Assembly (NCBI GenBank): GCA_020686985.1
Contig: JAJEPU010000014.1
Span: 1 to 64,000, forward strand
DNA length: 64,000 nt
Direction of reading: 5' to 3'
Origin: Brotaphodocola catenula
GTDB taxonomy: Bacteria; Bacillota; Clostridia; Lachnospirales; Lachnospiraceae
A program made the translations under genes and the position numbers. Positions 1-7,497 of this stretch are shown here, one piece after another (within the stretch, counting starts at the first letter, position 1; each line of letters opens with the position of its first letter). The notes under the pieces are model-generated. The model was not told the DNA's origin. It saw only the letters and a list, made by a program, of their open reading frames with translations, and searched no databases.

Positions 1-327
1 CGCTGGAATATTGAAACAAGCTACTATGAACAGAAAACTTTCTGGTCTTTTTGTAACTATATGGTGCGAAGCTGTAAGGGAATTGAAATGCTGGTCAATC
101 TGATTAATATCAGTTACTGTGCCATGAAGATTCTGCCCTATCAGAACGAACATTTTTCTCAATACCGCACCAAAAGTGTACAGGAGTTTCGTTTTGAATT
201 AAGTCAGGGCATTCGCAGTCAGATATTTTTTGCCACTTTCGTCAAAAATATCGAAACACATATAAAATCAACTGCTGTGATAAAGGTTTTAAAACAACTG
301 GCTTGCCAGCAACTCTACCATTTATAA
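1..327 (+). CDS. Transposase, C-terminal end (partial, enters from left edge)
   Basis: The frame is open from the first base of the window and stops at 325-327, so only about 108 C-terminal residues are present. The first residues read RWNIETSYYEQKTFW, which fits the Y-(2)R-(3)E-(6)K style signature seen near the last catalytic Glu of IS4-like DDE transposases. The remainder is a helical tail with a Cys-rich hydrophobic patch. As a DDE transposase it would cut and join the ends of its own insertion sequence. The left end of the element is outside the window and no right terminal inverted repeat was identified. It abuts the reverse transcriptase operon tail to tail. The family assignment rests on the motif only. 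Confidence 0.6.
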   Translation, partial: RWNIETSYYEQKTFWSFCNYMVRSCKGIEMLVNLINISYCAMKILPYQNEHFSQYRTKSVQEFRFELSQGIRSQIFFATFVKNIETHIKSTAVIKVLKQLACQQLYHL

Positions 328-346
328 AGTTGTAAACTGGTGAATA

Positions 347-1657
347 TTAAGAAATATTTTCAATATCCTTTTCAATGTCTCTTATTTCACGTTTCATTAT
401 TTTATGAAATTGCATTTCAACAAAGCATTTATCTTTATCAGACAAATTTATCTGATATATATTTGATAAAATAACCTTCTTATCTTCTAATTTTAAAGCA
501 TCTAAATTTGGAATATACTTAGTCTTATGCAATGCCATATGCATTTCCGCATATGTCCGAACAAACTTCTTTATTTTAATTTTATCTTCTAATTTATATC
601 GTTTAATCAATTTTTGCACAACATTATCTAGATGAAACAGTAAACTTAAATCAGTTATTTGAGAATAGAAAAATAACCAACCATACTTATGGCGTTCAAG
701 AATAAAACCTGTAATTTTCAAATTTAATTTCCATTGCAAATATTCAATATTATCTTTCTTTATCGTTCTAAATAATTCCTCTATAGATTGTTCTATTTTT
801 AAAACACTACTTTTTCTTACTGTTACTTTGTTATCATTTAAAACATAACCTAAATACTCAAATGATTCTGTTATAAATCCCTCATCTTTCTTATCATTTA
901 ATTCCAATTCAAGTTTTCTTATATCATCACATATATTTTTCTTTACATTAAAAAATTTATCTTCATTAACCAATATTAATATGTCATCAACATATCTGTA
1001 ATATGATATATAATCAAGTTCCCTATACTTTACATCAATATCTTGCATATATATATTAGCTAAAGTATTCGAAATAGGTAATCCCTCTGGAATCCCCAAT
1101 ATTCTCTCCTTTTTTACAGTTTTTTCCTTTATAGGATAAAGAAGTGCCTCTGTTCTAATTGCATTCCATATAATTGAAATAATTTCTGGTTTATGTACTT
1201 TTCTTTTTACTATTCTAATTAACTTGTCCTGATTTATCGAACCATAAAATGATTTCACATCCAATTTTATAAAATGTGTGTACATTGGAATTTTTTTTAT
1301 AATATCATCTATAACAAGTTGTGGCATGGTAGTTTTACATCTATTCCCATATACCCCCACCAACAATTCATTTAATACTGATGCTGTCAACTTATCTCTC
1401 AAAGTCGGCACACAAATCGTTCTAGGTAATTTAGTAGGTCCTTTAATAAATAAAAGTTGCTTATATCTTGTAAAACGATAAGACCCATTCATGGACTTTC
1501 GAATAATAATTTCAATGTTCTCATCTAAATTTTGTTCAAACTTTCGAGGCGACACTTTATCCAATCCAACCGACGGCTTGTCTTTTACTTTTTCTTCATA
1601 ATGTTCAATAAGATGTTTTTTTGTAAATAATTTTTTCCATAAATACGATGCCTGCAT
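347..1657 (-). CDS. Reverse transcriptase of a SLATT-associated (putative defence) system
   Basis: A 436-residue RNA-directed DNA polymerase. Visible RT blocks in order: RTICVPTLRDKL near 79-90 (RT2), LDVKSFY at 132-138 with the first catalytic Asp (RT3), GIPEGLPISNTLANIY at 188-203 (RT4), the catalytic YVDD at 222-225 (RT5) and FEYLGY near 266-271 (RT7). A thumb-like helical C-terminus of about 150 residues follows. There is no maturase or HNH domain, so a group II intron protein is unlikely. YVDD differs from the YADD usual in retrons. The ATG at 1657 directly follows the stop of the upstream SLATT gene (TAGATG), so translation is probably coupled. Very AT-rich compared with the chromosome. 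By analogy with unknown-group, DRT and retron RTs it probably makes cDNA from a cognate RNA in phage defence; the exact clade cannot be assigned by eye. Confidence 0.88.
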   Translation of the reverse strand: MQASYLWKKLFTKKHLIEHYEEKVKDKPSVGLDKVSPRKFEQNLDENIEIIIRKSMNGSYRFTRYKQLLFIKGPTKLPRTICVPTLRDKLTASVLNELLVGVYGNRCKTTMPQLVIDDIIKKIPMYTHFIKLDVKSFYGSINQDKLIRIVKRKVHKPEIISIIWNAIRTEALLYPIKEKTVKKERILGIPEGLPISNTLANIYMQDIDVKYRELDYISYYRYVDDILILVNEDKFFNVKKNICDDIRKLELELNDKKDEGFITESFEYLGYVLNDNKVTVRKSSVLKIEQSIEELFRTIKKDNIEYLQWKLNLKITGFILERHKYGWLFFYSQITDLSLLFHLDNVVQKLIKRYKLEDKIKIKKFVRTYAEMHMALHKTKYIPNLDALKLEDKKVILSNIYQINLSDKDKCFVEMQFHKIMKREIRDIEKDIENIS

Positions 1658-2218
1658 CTACAAAACCCCACATATCCAATATAAAACTACTGGTAATAAT
1701 ATAACACATATTTTTAAAAGTAATCGCCAAATTACGTTATAATAATACCTAAATTCTACATTTTTCCAGTTCTTATTTTTATATTCACCTGAACTGTCAT
1801 AAACTGTCTTATAATAATCAAATGATATATGATTACTACTTGAATCTAACAAATCACAATATCTACTGCATATATTTTTAATCAACTCTACATCATCATT
1901 ATCAATATTCTTTAATTCAAATTCTAGTTTTTGTAACTCTGTATAATTCTTTCTATATTCTCTTGCATGTTCTAGATATTTTTGTCCATTCAAATATAAA
2001 ATAACAATAAGCAATGATATTGTCATAAATACTGTCATCAAACTTAATTTCTCATTACCATTCAATAATGTAAGTATAGAAAATATAATCGTAACACATG
2101 AATAATAAATGTTAATTCCTTGAAAAAATGCTTCTTTGCTTATTAATCTTTTTTCAGCATTAATTCTTGAAATTCTTGTCGTCCATATTTTGTCTGATAA
2201 ATCTTTATATTTTTCCAA
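1658..2218 (-). CDS. SLATT-like two-transmembrane protein, putative effector paired with the RT
   Basis: A 186-residue protein beginning with a TTG codon, preceded by a good GAAGGAGA ribosome binding site; no nearby ATG is in frame. An N-terminal helix with basic residues (about 1-30) precedes two close hydrophobic segments (about 36-53 and 58-76). A long charged helical region follows, and a third hydrophobic stretch lies at the C-terminus (about 164-184). This is the layout of SLATT domains (SMODS and SLOG-associating 2TM effectors), one family of which is described as coupled to reverse transcriptases. Those proteins are predicted to be membrane pore-formers that kill or arrest infected cells. 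The gene is the first ORF of the operon, 21 bases after the folded element at 2240-2361. Domain membership is inferred from topology and context, not from a profile search. Confidence 0.72.
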   Translation of the reverse strand: MEKYKDLSDKIWTTRISRINAEKRLISKEAFFQGINIYYSCVTIIFSILTLLNGNEKLSLMTVFMTISLLIVILYLNGQKYLEHAREYRKNYTELQKLEFELKNIDNDDVELIKNICSRYCDLLDSSSNHISFDYYKTVYDSSGEYKNKNWKNVEFRYYYNVIWRLLLKICVILLPVVLYWICGVL

Positions 2219-2239
2219 ATTATACTCTCCTTCAAAAAT

Positions 2240-2361
2240 GTATTAGGGTCTCTATATCCTAAGTACGATACCTTCATACGAAAGCCTATAAAATCTTTGT
2301 AGATTATTAATTACATTATCTCCTAAACGGAAATCATAACTTACGTTATAGACCCTAATAC
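2240..2361 (-). ncRNA. Retron-like structured RNA closed by a 12-bp inverted repeat
   Basis: The first and last 12 bases are perfect reverse complements (GTATTAGGGTCT at the 5' end of the minus-strand transcript, AGACCCTAATAC at the 3' end). A further 3-bp and 5-bp pairing lies just inside, separated by small internal loops. Between them are consecutive small hairpins: ATAAC-GTAA-GTTAT (2336-2349), a 6-bp stem with loop GTTTA (2318-2334) and AATCT-ACAA-AGATT (2292-2305). The element lies directly upstream of the SLATT-RT operon on the same strand, as retron msr-msd and some DRT RNAs do relative to their RT. The role as RT template or primer is inferred. It could instead be a leader regulating the operon. 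Confidence 0.55.
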
Positions 2362-2368
2362 AATAACT

Positions 2369-2397
2369 ATTTTACCTCATTCCACTATTATTCTCAA
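2369..2397 (-). promoter_or_regulatory. Promoter of the ncRNA-SLATT-RT unit
   Basis: On the minus strand a -35 box TTGAGA (2392-2397) and a -10 box TAAAAT (2369-2374) are separated by exactly 17 bases. The expected start, about seven bases downstream, falls at 2361-2362, the first base of the inverted repeat that opens the structured RNA. This is why the fold is likely to be at the very 5' end of the transcript. Confidence 0.6.
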
Positions 2398-2592
2398 TCC
2401 GTTTTTTCATTTGTTTACCTCGCCTCATAAAATTTGGTATATCATCTAACTCTCTGTCTCACATAATATTGTTCCTTTAACTTATAAATAACCATATCCA
2501 TTCGCGCACGAATATACTCCTTTATATAATCCAAATCATCTGATAATCTCTTTTTTTCCTTCCGTATCTATATTTTTCAATATTATAAATCA

Positions 2593-2895
2593 AATTGTGT
2601 ATTTACCCTTGAAGATTTGTACGGTCTGACTGTCAGTGAATCAGACGGAGAAATCTGTCTGAAAGTCGATATTTCCAAAGGCAAAAACGCTTACGAACTT
2701 CAGAAAATGCTGTATGCCTGGAAAGAGTAAGCTGACAAGCTATCTTCTGAAGAAATCAGTAACGACAAATACGATGAGTGGCGTTACCACTACCCAGAGT
2801 TTGATACCACGCAAACATGGGCGAAAGTTCCATCACAGGCACTTAGCGATGCTCTGGTCGAAATGTTCCAAGACAAACTCAAACCAGATAAATAA
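2593..2895 (+). pseudogene. Decayed gene remnant with an in-frame stop
   Basis: One frame reads through as a plausible protein C-terminus of about 100 residues (containing DLYGLTVSESDGEICLKVD, then after the break YDEWRYHYPEFDTTQTWAKV) but is interrupted by TAA at 2728-2730, where the context suggests an original Glu codon. The frame ends at 2893-2895, eight bases before a strong terminator, so the 3' end looks original. The 5' part is missing; the sequence to its left belongs to leftward AT-rich DNA. The protein family is not recognised. It fits debris of an older mobile element. Confidence 0.45.
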
Positions 2896-2902
2896 AGACA
2901 AC

Positions 2903-2949
2903 AAAAAGCCCTTAGCTATGAGTTTTATACCCACAGCTAAGGGCTTTTT
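2903..2949. terminator. Strong bidirectional intrinsic terminator
   Basis: A perfect 15-bp stem, AAAAAGCCCTTAGCT (2903-2917) with AGCTAAGGGCTTTTT (2935-2949), gives A-tracts and T-tracts on both sides. It follows the decayed gene at 2593-2895. Confidence 0.85.
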
Positions 2950-2964
2950 AGATAAATATGGATT

Positions 2965-3099
2965 CGTTCAGAGCCAAGCGGAGTTTGGACAGTATATGCA
3001 ATGAATGTTTACATTCAAGAGCATATATTGGCAAAACTCCATTTGGCGGATACGCCACAACGAGGAAATATGCAATATTTCTGAGTCTGGCTCTGAACG
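2965..3099. repeat. Large imperfect palindrome
   Basis: CGTTCAGAGCCA at 2965-2976 is perfectly inverted at 3088-3099. Inside, GGAGTTT (2980-2986) pairs with AAACTCC (near 3034-3040), TATATGC pairs with GCATATA (3021-3027), and the tip TGAATGT/ACATTCA folds on itself. The right arm has about 40 extra bases. It could be a recombination site or a MITE-like remnant. Small ORFs across it look accidental. Confidence 0.45.
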
Positions 3100-3172
3100 C
3101 CTTGTTGCACCTGTCAATTATTCTCTAACCCTAAAACCACTGGATTACAAGAATAATGGCTCTCATGCAACC

Positions 3173-3192
3173 GTTATCAAATTGTTATCAAA
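3173..3192. repeat. Short direct repeats outside the ICE (putative old integrase arm site)
   Basis: GTTATCAAA occurs at 3173-3181 and 3184-3192 with an 11-bp period, about 60-80 bp from the attL core at 3251. The ICE has 11-bp-period repeats at a matching distance on the guaA side (21792-21813). By analogy these may be arm-type sites of an earlier guaA-integrated element. Confidence 0.35.
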
Positions 3193-3250
3193 AGACTTCT
3201 TGAAGTGCCGCAAACCCGCATAAACACTGGCTTTTTAAAGCATTTCAAAT

Positions 3251-3261
3251 TATTCAAACTC
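3251..3261. other. attL core of the ICE
   Basis: TATTCAAACTC is identical to 21873-21883, which is the last codons of guaA. With the integrase gene lying next to guaA, the pair defines the element ends and an 11-bp (or slightly larger) crossover core. Confidence 0.6.
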
Positions 3262-3352
3262 CAGACAGACAGTATGCCATATAAGTGAAAATCATTGATT
3301 TTAAGGCATTTTCAGGAACTATCAACCACTAAAATCTATATGAAAAAAAATT

Positions 3353-3374
3353 AAAAATGCAATAAAAATGCAAT
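3353..3374. repeat. Left-end tandem repeats (putative integrase arm-binding sites)
   Basis: AAAAATGCAAT occurs twice in perfect tandem (3353-3363, 3364-3374), about 90 bp inside attL. A matching pair lies at the right end (21792-21813). Paired subterminal repeats of this kind bind the N-terminal arm domain of Tn916-type integrases. Confidence 0.55.
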
Positions 3375-3425
3375 CGAAGTACATTCAGATTTTATAAGAT
3401 AGACCGGCAAACCTCAATATCATCC

Positions 3426-3459
3426 AAAAATAGACGTTCAACAATGAGCGTCTATTTTT
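3426..3459. terminator. Intrinsic terminator near the ICE left end
   Basis: An 11-bp stem AAAAATAGACG (3426-3436) with CGTCTATTTTT (3449-3459) and T-runs on both strands. It would insulate the ICE from transcription across attL. Confidence 0.75.
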
Positions 3460-3920
3460 TGTTTCAAAATTAAATGGGGCTGAAAACAGCCCCGATGGGA
3501 ATTGGAGATTTGACCCTCCCGGATTCTTCATGTCATGCCAGCCGTAATTTTTTCCATTGCCCCTGCACACTTTAGCAAAAATTCCCATAAATTCCGTCGC
3601 CCACCATAATGCTTTTTACAGTTGTTATTATTGTCATAAGCGTACCTCCTGATATTATAAATCTCCACTGAAATCTACTTTTAAGTTGTTTGGAGTACAT
3701 GACAGAGCTACATGAAAAAACACAAGCTAACAATTCTAACCATGACTATTTAATTTTTAACACCTAGATAATATCACAACCCTGTAATTTCTTCAATAGT
3801 CCCAGAAAGGATGTGATACCACGAAGAAATCACCACTGCCGGAGCGTTCCCCTCCGCTTCCAAACCATAACCCGAAGCCAACCATTAAACACAACATTCA
3901 GAAAGGACAGGTACATCTAT
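3460..3920. other. ICE left-end non-coding stretch
   Basis: It holds a small GC hairpin GGGGCT/AGCCCC (3476-3493) and, on the minus strand at about 3637, an ATG with a good GGAGGT site opening a 21-codon frame that resembles nothing known. The transfer-operon promoter is expected here, but no pair of boxes stands out. A GAAAGGA site at 3900-3906 serves the first transfer gene. Confidence 0.3.
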
Positions 3921-4235
3921 ATGGAATTAAAATTTGTTATCCCCAACATGGAAAAGACATTTGGCAACTTGGAGTTTGCCGGAGAAGACAAAACAGAACA
4001 GAAAAGAATCAACGGACGCATGGCGGTACTCTCCCGTAGTTTCAACCTGTATTCAGACGTACAGAGGGCGGATGATATTGTGGTTATCCTCCCTGCCGAA
4101 GCCGGAGAGAAACATTTTGACTTTGAGGAACGTGTGAAGCTCGTCAATCCCCGTATCATCGCAGAGGGCTATAAAATCGGCACAAGGGGCTTTACCAACT
4201 ACATTTTGCACGCTGATGATATGATAAAAGCGTAA
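3921..4235 (+). CDS. DUF961 protein, Tn916 Orf23-like
   Basis: 104 residues starting MELKFVIPNMEK at the ATG at 3921. The same frame is open further upstream, but that part reads as non-coding. The family (DUF961, YdcP-like) occurs as one or two small proteins at the start of the conjugation operon of Tn916 and ICEBs1; its molecular role in transfer is not firmly established. The first gene of the transfer operon here, followed 21 bases later by a paralogue. The sequence is very close to what I recall of Tn916 Orf23. Confidence 0.88.
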   Translation: MELKFVIPNMEKTFGNLEFAGEDKTEQKRINGRMAVLSRSFNLYSDVQRADDIVVILPAEAGEKHFDFEERVKLVNPRIIAEGYKIGTRGFTNYILHADDMIKA

Positions 4236-4256
4236 GGAAAAGGAGGACATCAGACT

Positions 4257-4634
4257 ATGAGATTAGCAAACGGAATCGTGATTGACAAGGAAGCAACTTT
4301 CGGGGCATTGAAATTTTCTGCCCTCCGCCGTGAGGTTCACCTCCAGAATGAAGACGGCTCGGTATCAGAAGAAATCAAGGAGCGTACCTATGACTTAAAA
4401 TCCAGAGGACAGGGGCGTATGATTCAGGTTTCCATTCCTGCCAGCGTGCCATTAAAGGAATTTGATTACAATGCAGAGGTGGAAATCATCAATCCTGTGG
4501 CAGACACCGTGGCAACGGCTACCTTTCAGGGGGCAGAGGTGGACTGGTACATCAAGGCGGATGATATTGTCCTGAAAAAAGGAACTACCATGAATCCTCA
4601 GCCGCCGAAGAAAGACGCTCCCCCTGTAAAATAA
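4257..4634 (+). CDS. DUF961 protein, Tn916 Orf22-like
   Basis: 125 residues, ATG preceded by AAAGGAGG. Shares the family pattern with its upstream neighbour (FGxLxFx near the N-terminus, a central basic and acidic block, and the ending WYIKADDIVLK). The last 12 residues are Pro and Lys rich. Part of the conserved orf23-orf22-orf21 unit of Tn916-type ICEs. It probably acts as an accessory to DNA processing or coupling, but no enzymatic motif is visible. Confidence 0.87.
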   Translation: MRLANGIVIDKEATFGALKFSALRREVHLQNEDGSVSEEIKERTYDLKSRGQGRMIQVSIPASVPLKEFDYNAEVEIINPVADTVATATFQGAEVDWYIKADDIVLKKGTTMNPQPPKKDAPPVK

Positions 4635-4672
4635 CAGGAATATAAGAAGAAAGCGAAAGGAGGATTGTTCCC

Positions 4673-6070
4673 ATGAAGCAGCTTTTCCCCCGTGGAAAAC
4701 GTATCCGTCCCACGGATAAAGACCTTGTATTCCATACTGCCCTTGCCGCCCTGTTCCCTGTCTTCCTGCTGGTTGTCCTGCTGTTTCATATCCGGCAGAT
4801 TGCCGGAACCAACTGGCAGGAAGTGTCCCTCTCCCAGATAATACAGGATGTAAATATCCCCTACCTGTTATTCAGCATGGGCGTGGCAGGGCTGGTGTGC
4901 CTTACAGCAGTTCTTCTGTTCTGGCGATACCGCAGGGATGAAGTAAAGCAGCTCATCCACCGCCAAAAGCTGGCAAGGATGGTGTTGGAAAACAAGTGGT
5001 ATGAATCAGAGCAAAAAAAGGAAGACGCTTTTTTCAAGGACTTGTCTTCCAGCCGTTCCAAAGAAACCATCACTTACTTTCCAAAAATCTACTACCGGAT
5101 GAAACAGGGCTTGCTCCATATCTGTGTGGAAATCACCTTGGGGAAATATCAGGAGCAGCTCTTAAACTTGGAGAAAAAGCTGGAAAGCGGCTTGTACTGT
5201 GAGCTGACGGATAAAGAATTAAAGGATTCCTACGTGGAGTACACCCTGCTCTATGATACCATTGCCAACCGTATTTCCATTGAGGACGTACAGGCAAAGG
5301 ACGGCAGGCTCCGGCTCATGGAAAATGTCTGGTGGGAGTATGACAAGCTCCCCCATATGCTCATCGCCGGAGGAACCGGCGGCGGAAAGACTTATTTCAT
5401 CCTGACTCTTATTGAAGCCCTGCTCCGCACCAACGCCGTCCTGTTCGTGTTAGACCCGAAGAACGCCGACCTTGCGGATTTACAGGCGGTTATGCCGGAT
5501 GTGTACTACAAAAATGAAGATATGCTCGCCTGCATTGACCGTTTCTATGAAGAAATGATGAAACGCAGCGAAGACATGAAGCTCATGGAGAATTACCGGA
5601 CAGGGGAAAACTACGCTTACTTGGGGCTTCCTGCAAATTTCCTTATCTTTGATGAATATGTGGCATTTATGGAAATGCTCGGCACAAAGGAAAACGCCGC
5701 TGTCCTCAACAAGTTAAAACAAATCGTTATGCTTGGGCGGCAGGCAGGCTTTTTCCTGATTCTCGCCTGCCAGCGTCCGGACGCAAAGTATCTGGGGGAT
5801 GGAATCCGTGACCAGTTCAATTTCCGTGTGGCTCTGGGGCGGATGTCGGAAATGGGCTATGGGATGATGTTCGGGGAAACCACAAAGGATTTCTTCCTAA
5901 AGCAGATAAAAGGGCGTGGCTATGTGGACGTAGGAACCAGCGTTATCTCGGAATTTTACACGCCCCTTGTGCCAAAAGGACACGATTTCCTCAAAGAAAT
6001 AAAAAAACTGATAGACAGCAGGCAGGAAGTGCAGGCGGCGTGCGAAGCGAAAGCCGCAGAAACGGACTGA
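4673..6070 (+). CDS. FtsK/SpoIIIE-type coupling ATPase, Tn916 Orf21-like
   Basis: 465 residues. Two N-terminal membrane segments (about 21-40 and 62-84) are followed by an FtsK-type motor domain with Walker A GGTGGGKT at 233-240 and a Walker B stretch NFLIFDEY near 323-330. In Tn916 and ICEBs1 (ConQ) this protein is the type IV coupling protein that brings the relaxase-bound strand to the conjugation channel at the membrane. The length matches Tn916 Orf21 (about 461). It ends just before oriT, as in Tn916. Confidence 0.93.
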   Translation: MKQLFPRGKRIRPTDKDLVFHTALAALFPVFLLVVLLFHIRQIAGTNWQEVSLSQIIQDVNIPYLLFSMGVAGLVCLTAVLLFWRYRRDEVKQLIHRQKLARMVLENKWYESEQKKEDAFFKDLSSSRSKETITYFPKIYYRMKQGLLHICVEITLGKYQEQLLNLEKKLESGLYCELTDKELKDSYVEYTLLYDTIANRISIEDVQAKDGRLRLMENVWWEYDKLPHMLIAGGTGGGKTYFILTLIEALLRTNAVLFVLDPKNADLADLQAVMPDVYYKNEDMLACIDRFYEEMMKRSEDMKLMENYRTGENYAYLGLPANFLIFDEYVAFMEMLGTKENAAVLNKLKQIVMLGRQAGFFLILACQRPDAKYLGDGIRDQFNFRVALGRMSEMGYGMMFGETTKDFFLKQIKGRGYVDVGTSVISEFYTPLVPKGHDFLKEIKKLIDSRQEVQAACEAKAAETD

Positions 6071-6071
6071 C

Positions 6072-6133
6072 CTGCTGTGGCTGGTGTGCCGCAAGGCACG
6101 CCAGCAGGAACCCCTCGTATCTAACAGAGGGGT
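6072..6133 (+). other. oriT: Origin of transfer (oriT), nic region
   Basis: Two inverted repeats lie between the coupling gene and the relaxase gene. One is CTGGTGTGCC/GGCACGCCAG with a GCAA loop (6081-6104). The other is CCCCTC/GAGGGG around GTATCTAACA (6111-6132). The second closely resembles the nicking hairpin of Tn916 and ICEBs1, which has a C-run, a CTAACA core and a G-run. The position between orf21 and orf20 is that of the mapped Tn916 oriT. Confidence 0.75.
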
Positions 6134-6204
6134 ACAAATCGACAGGCAACAACCAAACAACAGGGCAGAATCCCACGGTACACAAGGGATTTTCCCCATA
6201 TCCG

Positions 6205-6240
6205 GCGTATGTCAACAAAGCTCTGAAAGTTGACATACGC
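6205..6240. repeat. Perfect 12-bp inverted repeat next to oriT
   Basis: GCGTATGTCAAC (6205-6216) and GTTGACATACGC (6229-6240) flank a 12-base loop immediately before the relaxase ribosome binding site. It may be a relaxase/accessory binding site or a hairpin controlling relaxase expression; the right arm contains a TTGACA-like box. Confidence 0.6.
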
Positions 6241-6264
6241 ATTTTTAGACAGGAGGGATTTTCA

Positions 6265-7446
6265 CTGAATGAAGAAACATGGGTACGGGACATTAAAGAG
6301 AAACGGGAAAGTTACGGTATCTCACAACAGAAACTTGCCTTAGCTGCCGGAATTACCCGTCCGTATCTGAGCGATATTGAAACGGGCAAGGCTCATCCAT
6401 CCGAAGCATTACAGGAAGCCATCACGGAAGCTCTGGAACGCTTCAATCCAGACGCTCCCCTTGAAATGCTCTTTGACTATGTGCGGATTCGCTTCCCCAC
6501 TACGGATGTAAAGCATATCGTGGAAGATGTGCTGCGGCTAAAGCTGCCCTACTTTATCCATGAAGACTACGGCTTCTACTCGTACACGGAGCATTACTAT
6601 CTGGGTGATATTTTCGTTCTGGTATCGCCGGAACTGGAAAAAGGGGTGCTGCTGGAACTGAAAGGGCGTGGCTGCCGCCAGTTTGAAAGCTATCTGCTGG
6701 CACAGGAACGGAGCTGGTATGAATTTTTTATGGATGTTCTCATGGAGGACGGCGTGATGAAGCGGCTTGACCTTGCCATCAATGATAAAACGGGAATCCT
6801 GAACATTCCCCATCTGACAGAGAAGTGCCGGAATGAGGAATGTATCTCGGTCTTCCGCAGCTTCAAAAGCTACCGCAGCGGTGAACTGGTACGGCGTGAG
6901 GAAAAAGAATGTATGGGGAACACCCTGTATATCGGCTCCCTCCAGAGTGAGGTGTACTTCTGCATTTACGAAAAAGACTATGAGCAGCACAAAAAGCATG
7001 ATATTCCCATTGCGGACGCAGAGGTAAAGAATCGTTTTGAAATCCGGCTGAAAAATGAGCGTGCCTTTTACGCCATCCGTGACCTGTTAGAACATGACAA
7101 TCCAGAACGGACAGCCTTTCAAATCATCAACCGCTATGTCCGGTTCGTGGACAGGGACAATGCAAAGCCCCGTTCTGACTGGCGTATCAATGAGGAATGG
7201 GCGTGGTTTATAGGGGAACACAGGGGAAGTCTGAAACTGACAACCAAACCGGAACCCTATTCCTTTGAACGCACCCTGCACTGGCTCTCCCATCAGGTAG
7301 CCCCCACGTTAAAACTGGCTCTCCGTCTGGATAAGATGAACCACACCCAGATTGTCCATGACATCATCACCCATGCAAGGCTGACGGAAAAGCACGAAAA
7401 AATCCTGAAGCAGCAAGCTGCCGCTGCAAAGGAGGTGGTGCTTTAA
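6265..7446 (+). CDS. mobT: MobT relaxase, Tn916 Orf20-like
   Basis: A rolling-circle Rep_trans family relaxase of about 393 residues. It has an N-terminal helix-turn-helix (about residues 15-55, including SQQKLALAAGITRPYLSDIE) followed by the replication-initiator-like catalytic domain. It nicks oriT and attaches to the 5' end of the transferred strand. The frame is open upstream through oriT, but no ATG, GTG or TTG lies near the N-terminus. The only codon correctly spaced from AGGAGG (6251-6256) is CTG at 6265, eight bases on. This start gives the length of Tn916 Orf20 (about 397). A longer product using an upstream start is unlikely because it would be translated through the oriT hairpins. 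Confidence 0.88.
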   Translation: MNEETWVRDIKEKRESYGISQQKLALAAGITRPYLSDIETGKAHPSEALQEAITEALERFNPDAPLEMLFDYVRIRFPTTDVKHIVEDVLRLKLPYFIHEDYGFYSYTEHYYLGDIFVLVSPELEKGVLLELKGRGCRQFESYLLAQERSWYEFFMDVLMEDGVMKRLDLAINDKTGILNIPHLTEKCRNEECISVFRSFKSYRSGELVRREEKECMGNTLYIGSLQSEVYFCIYEKDYEQHKKHDIPIADAEVKNRFEIRLKNERAFYAIRDLLEHDNPERTAFQIINRYVRFVDRDNAKPRSDWRINEEWAWFIGEHRGSLKLTTKPEPYSFERTLHWLSHQVAPTLKLALRLDKMNHTQIVHDIITHARLTEKHEKILKQQAAAAKEVVL

Positions 7447-7497
7447 CGGCGGCAATTTTAGAACCTAAGAACTCTTACAGCAAAGAAAGGAGCTTTT

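Noticed and set aside
347-1657. Group II intron or diversity-generating retroelement as explanation for the RT
   Set aside because: No maturase or endonuclease domain, no intron RNA boundaries, and no template/variable repeat pair or Avd-like gene nearby.
3005-3223. 72-residue ORF across the palindrome
   Set aside because: Its sequence follows the inverted repeat and has no ribosome binding site; likely accidental.
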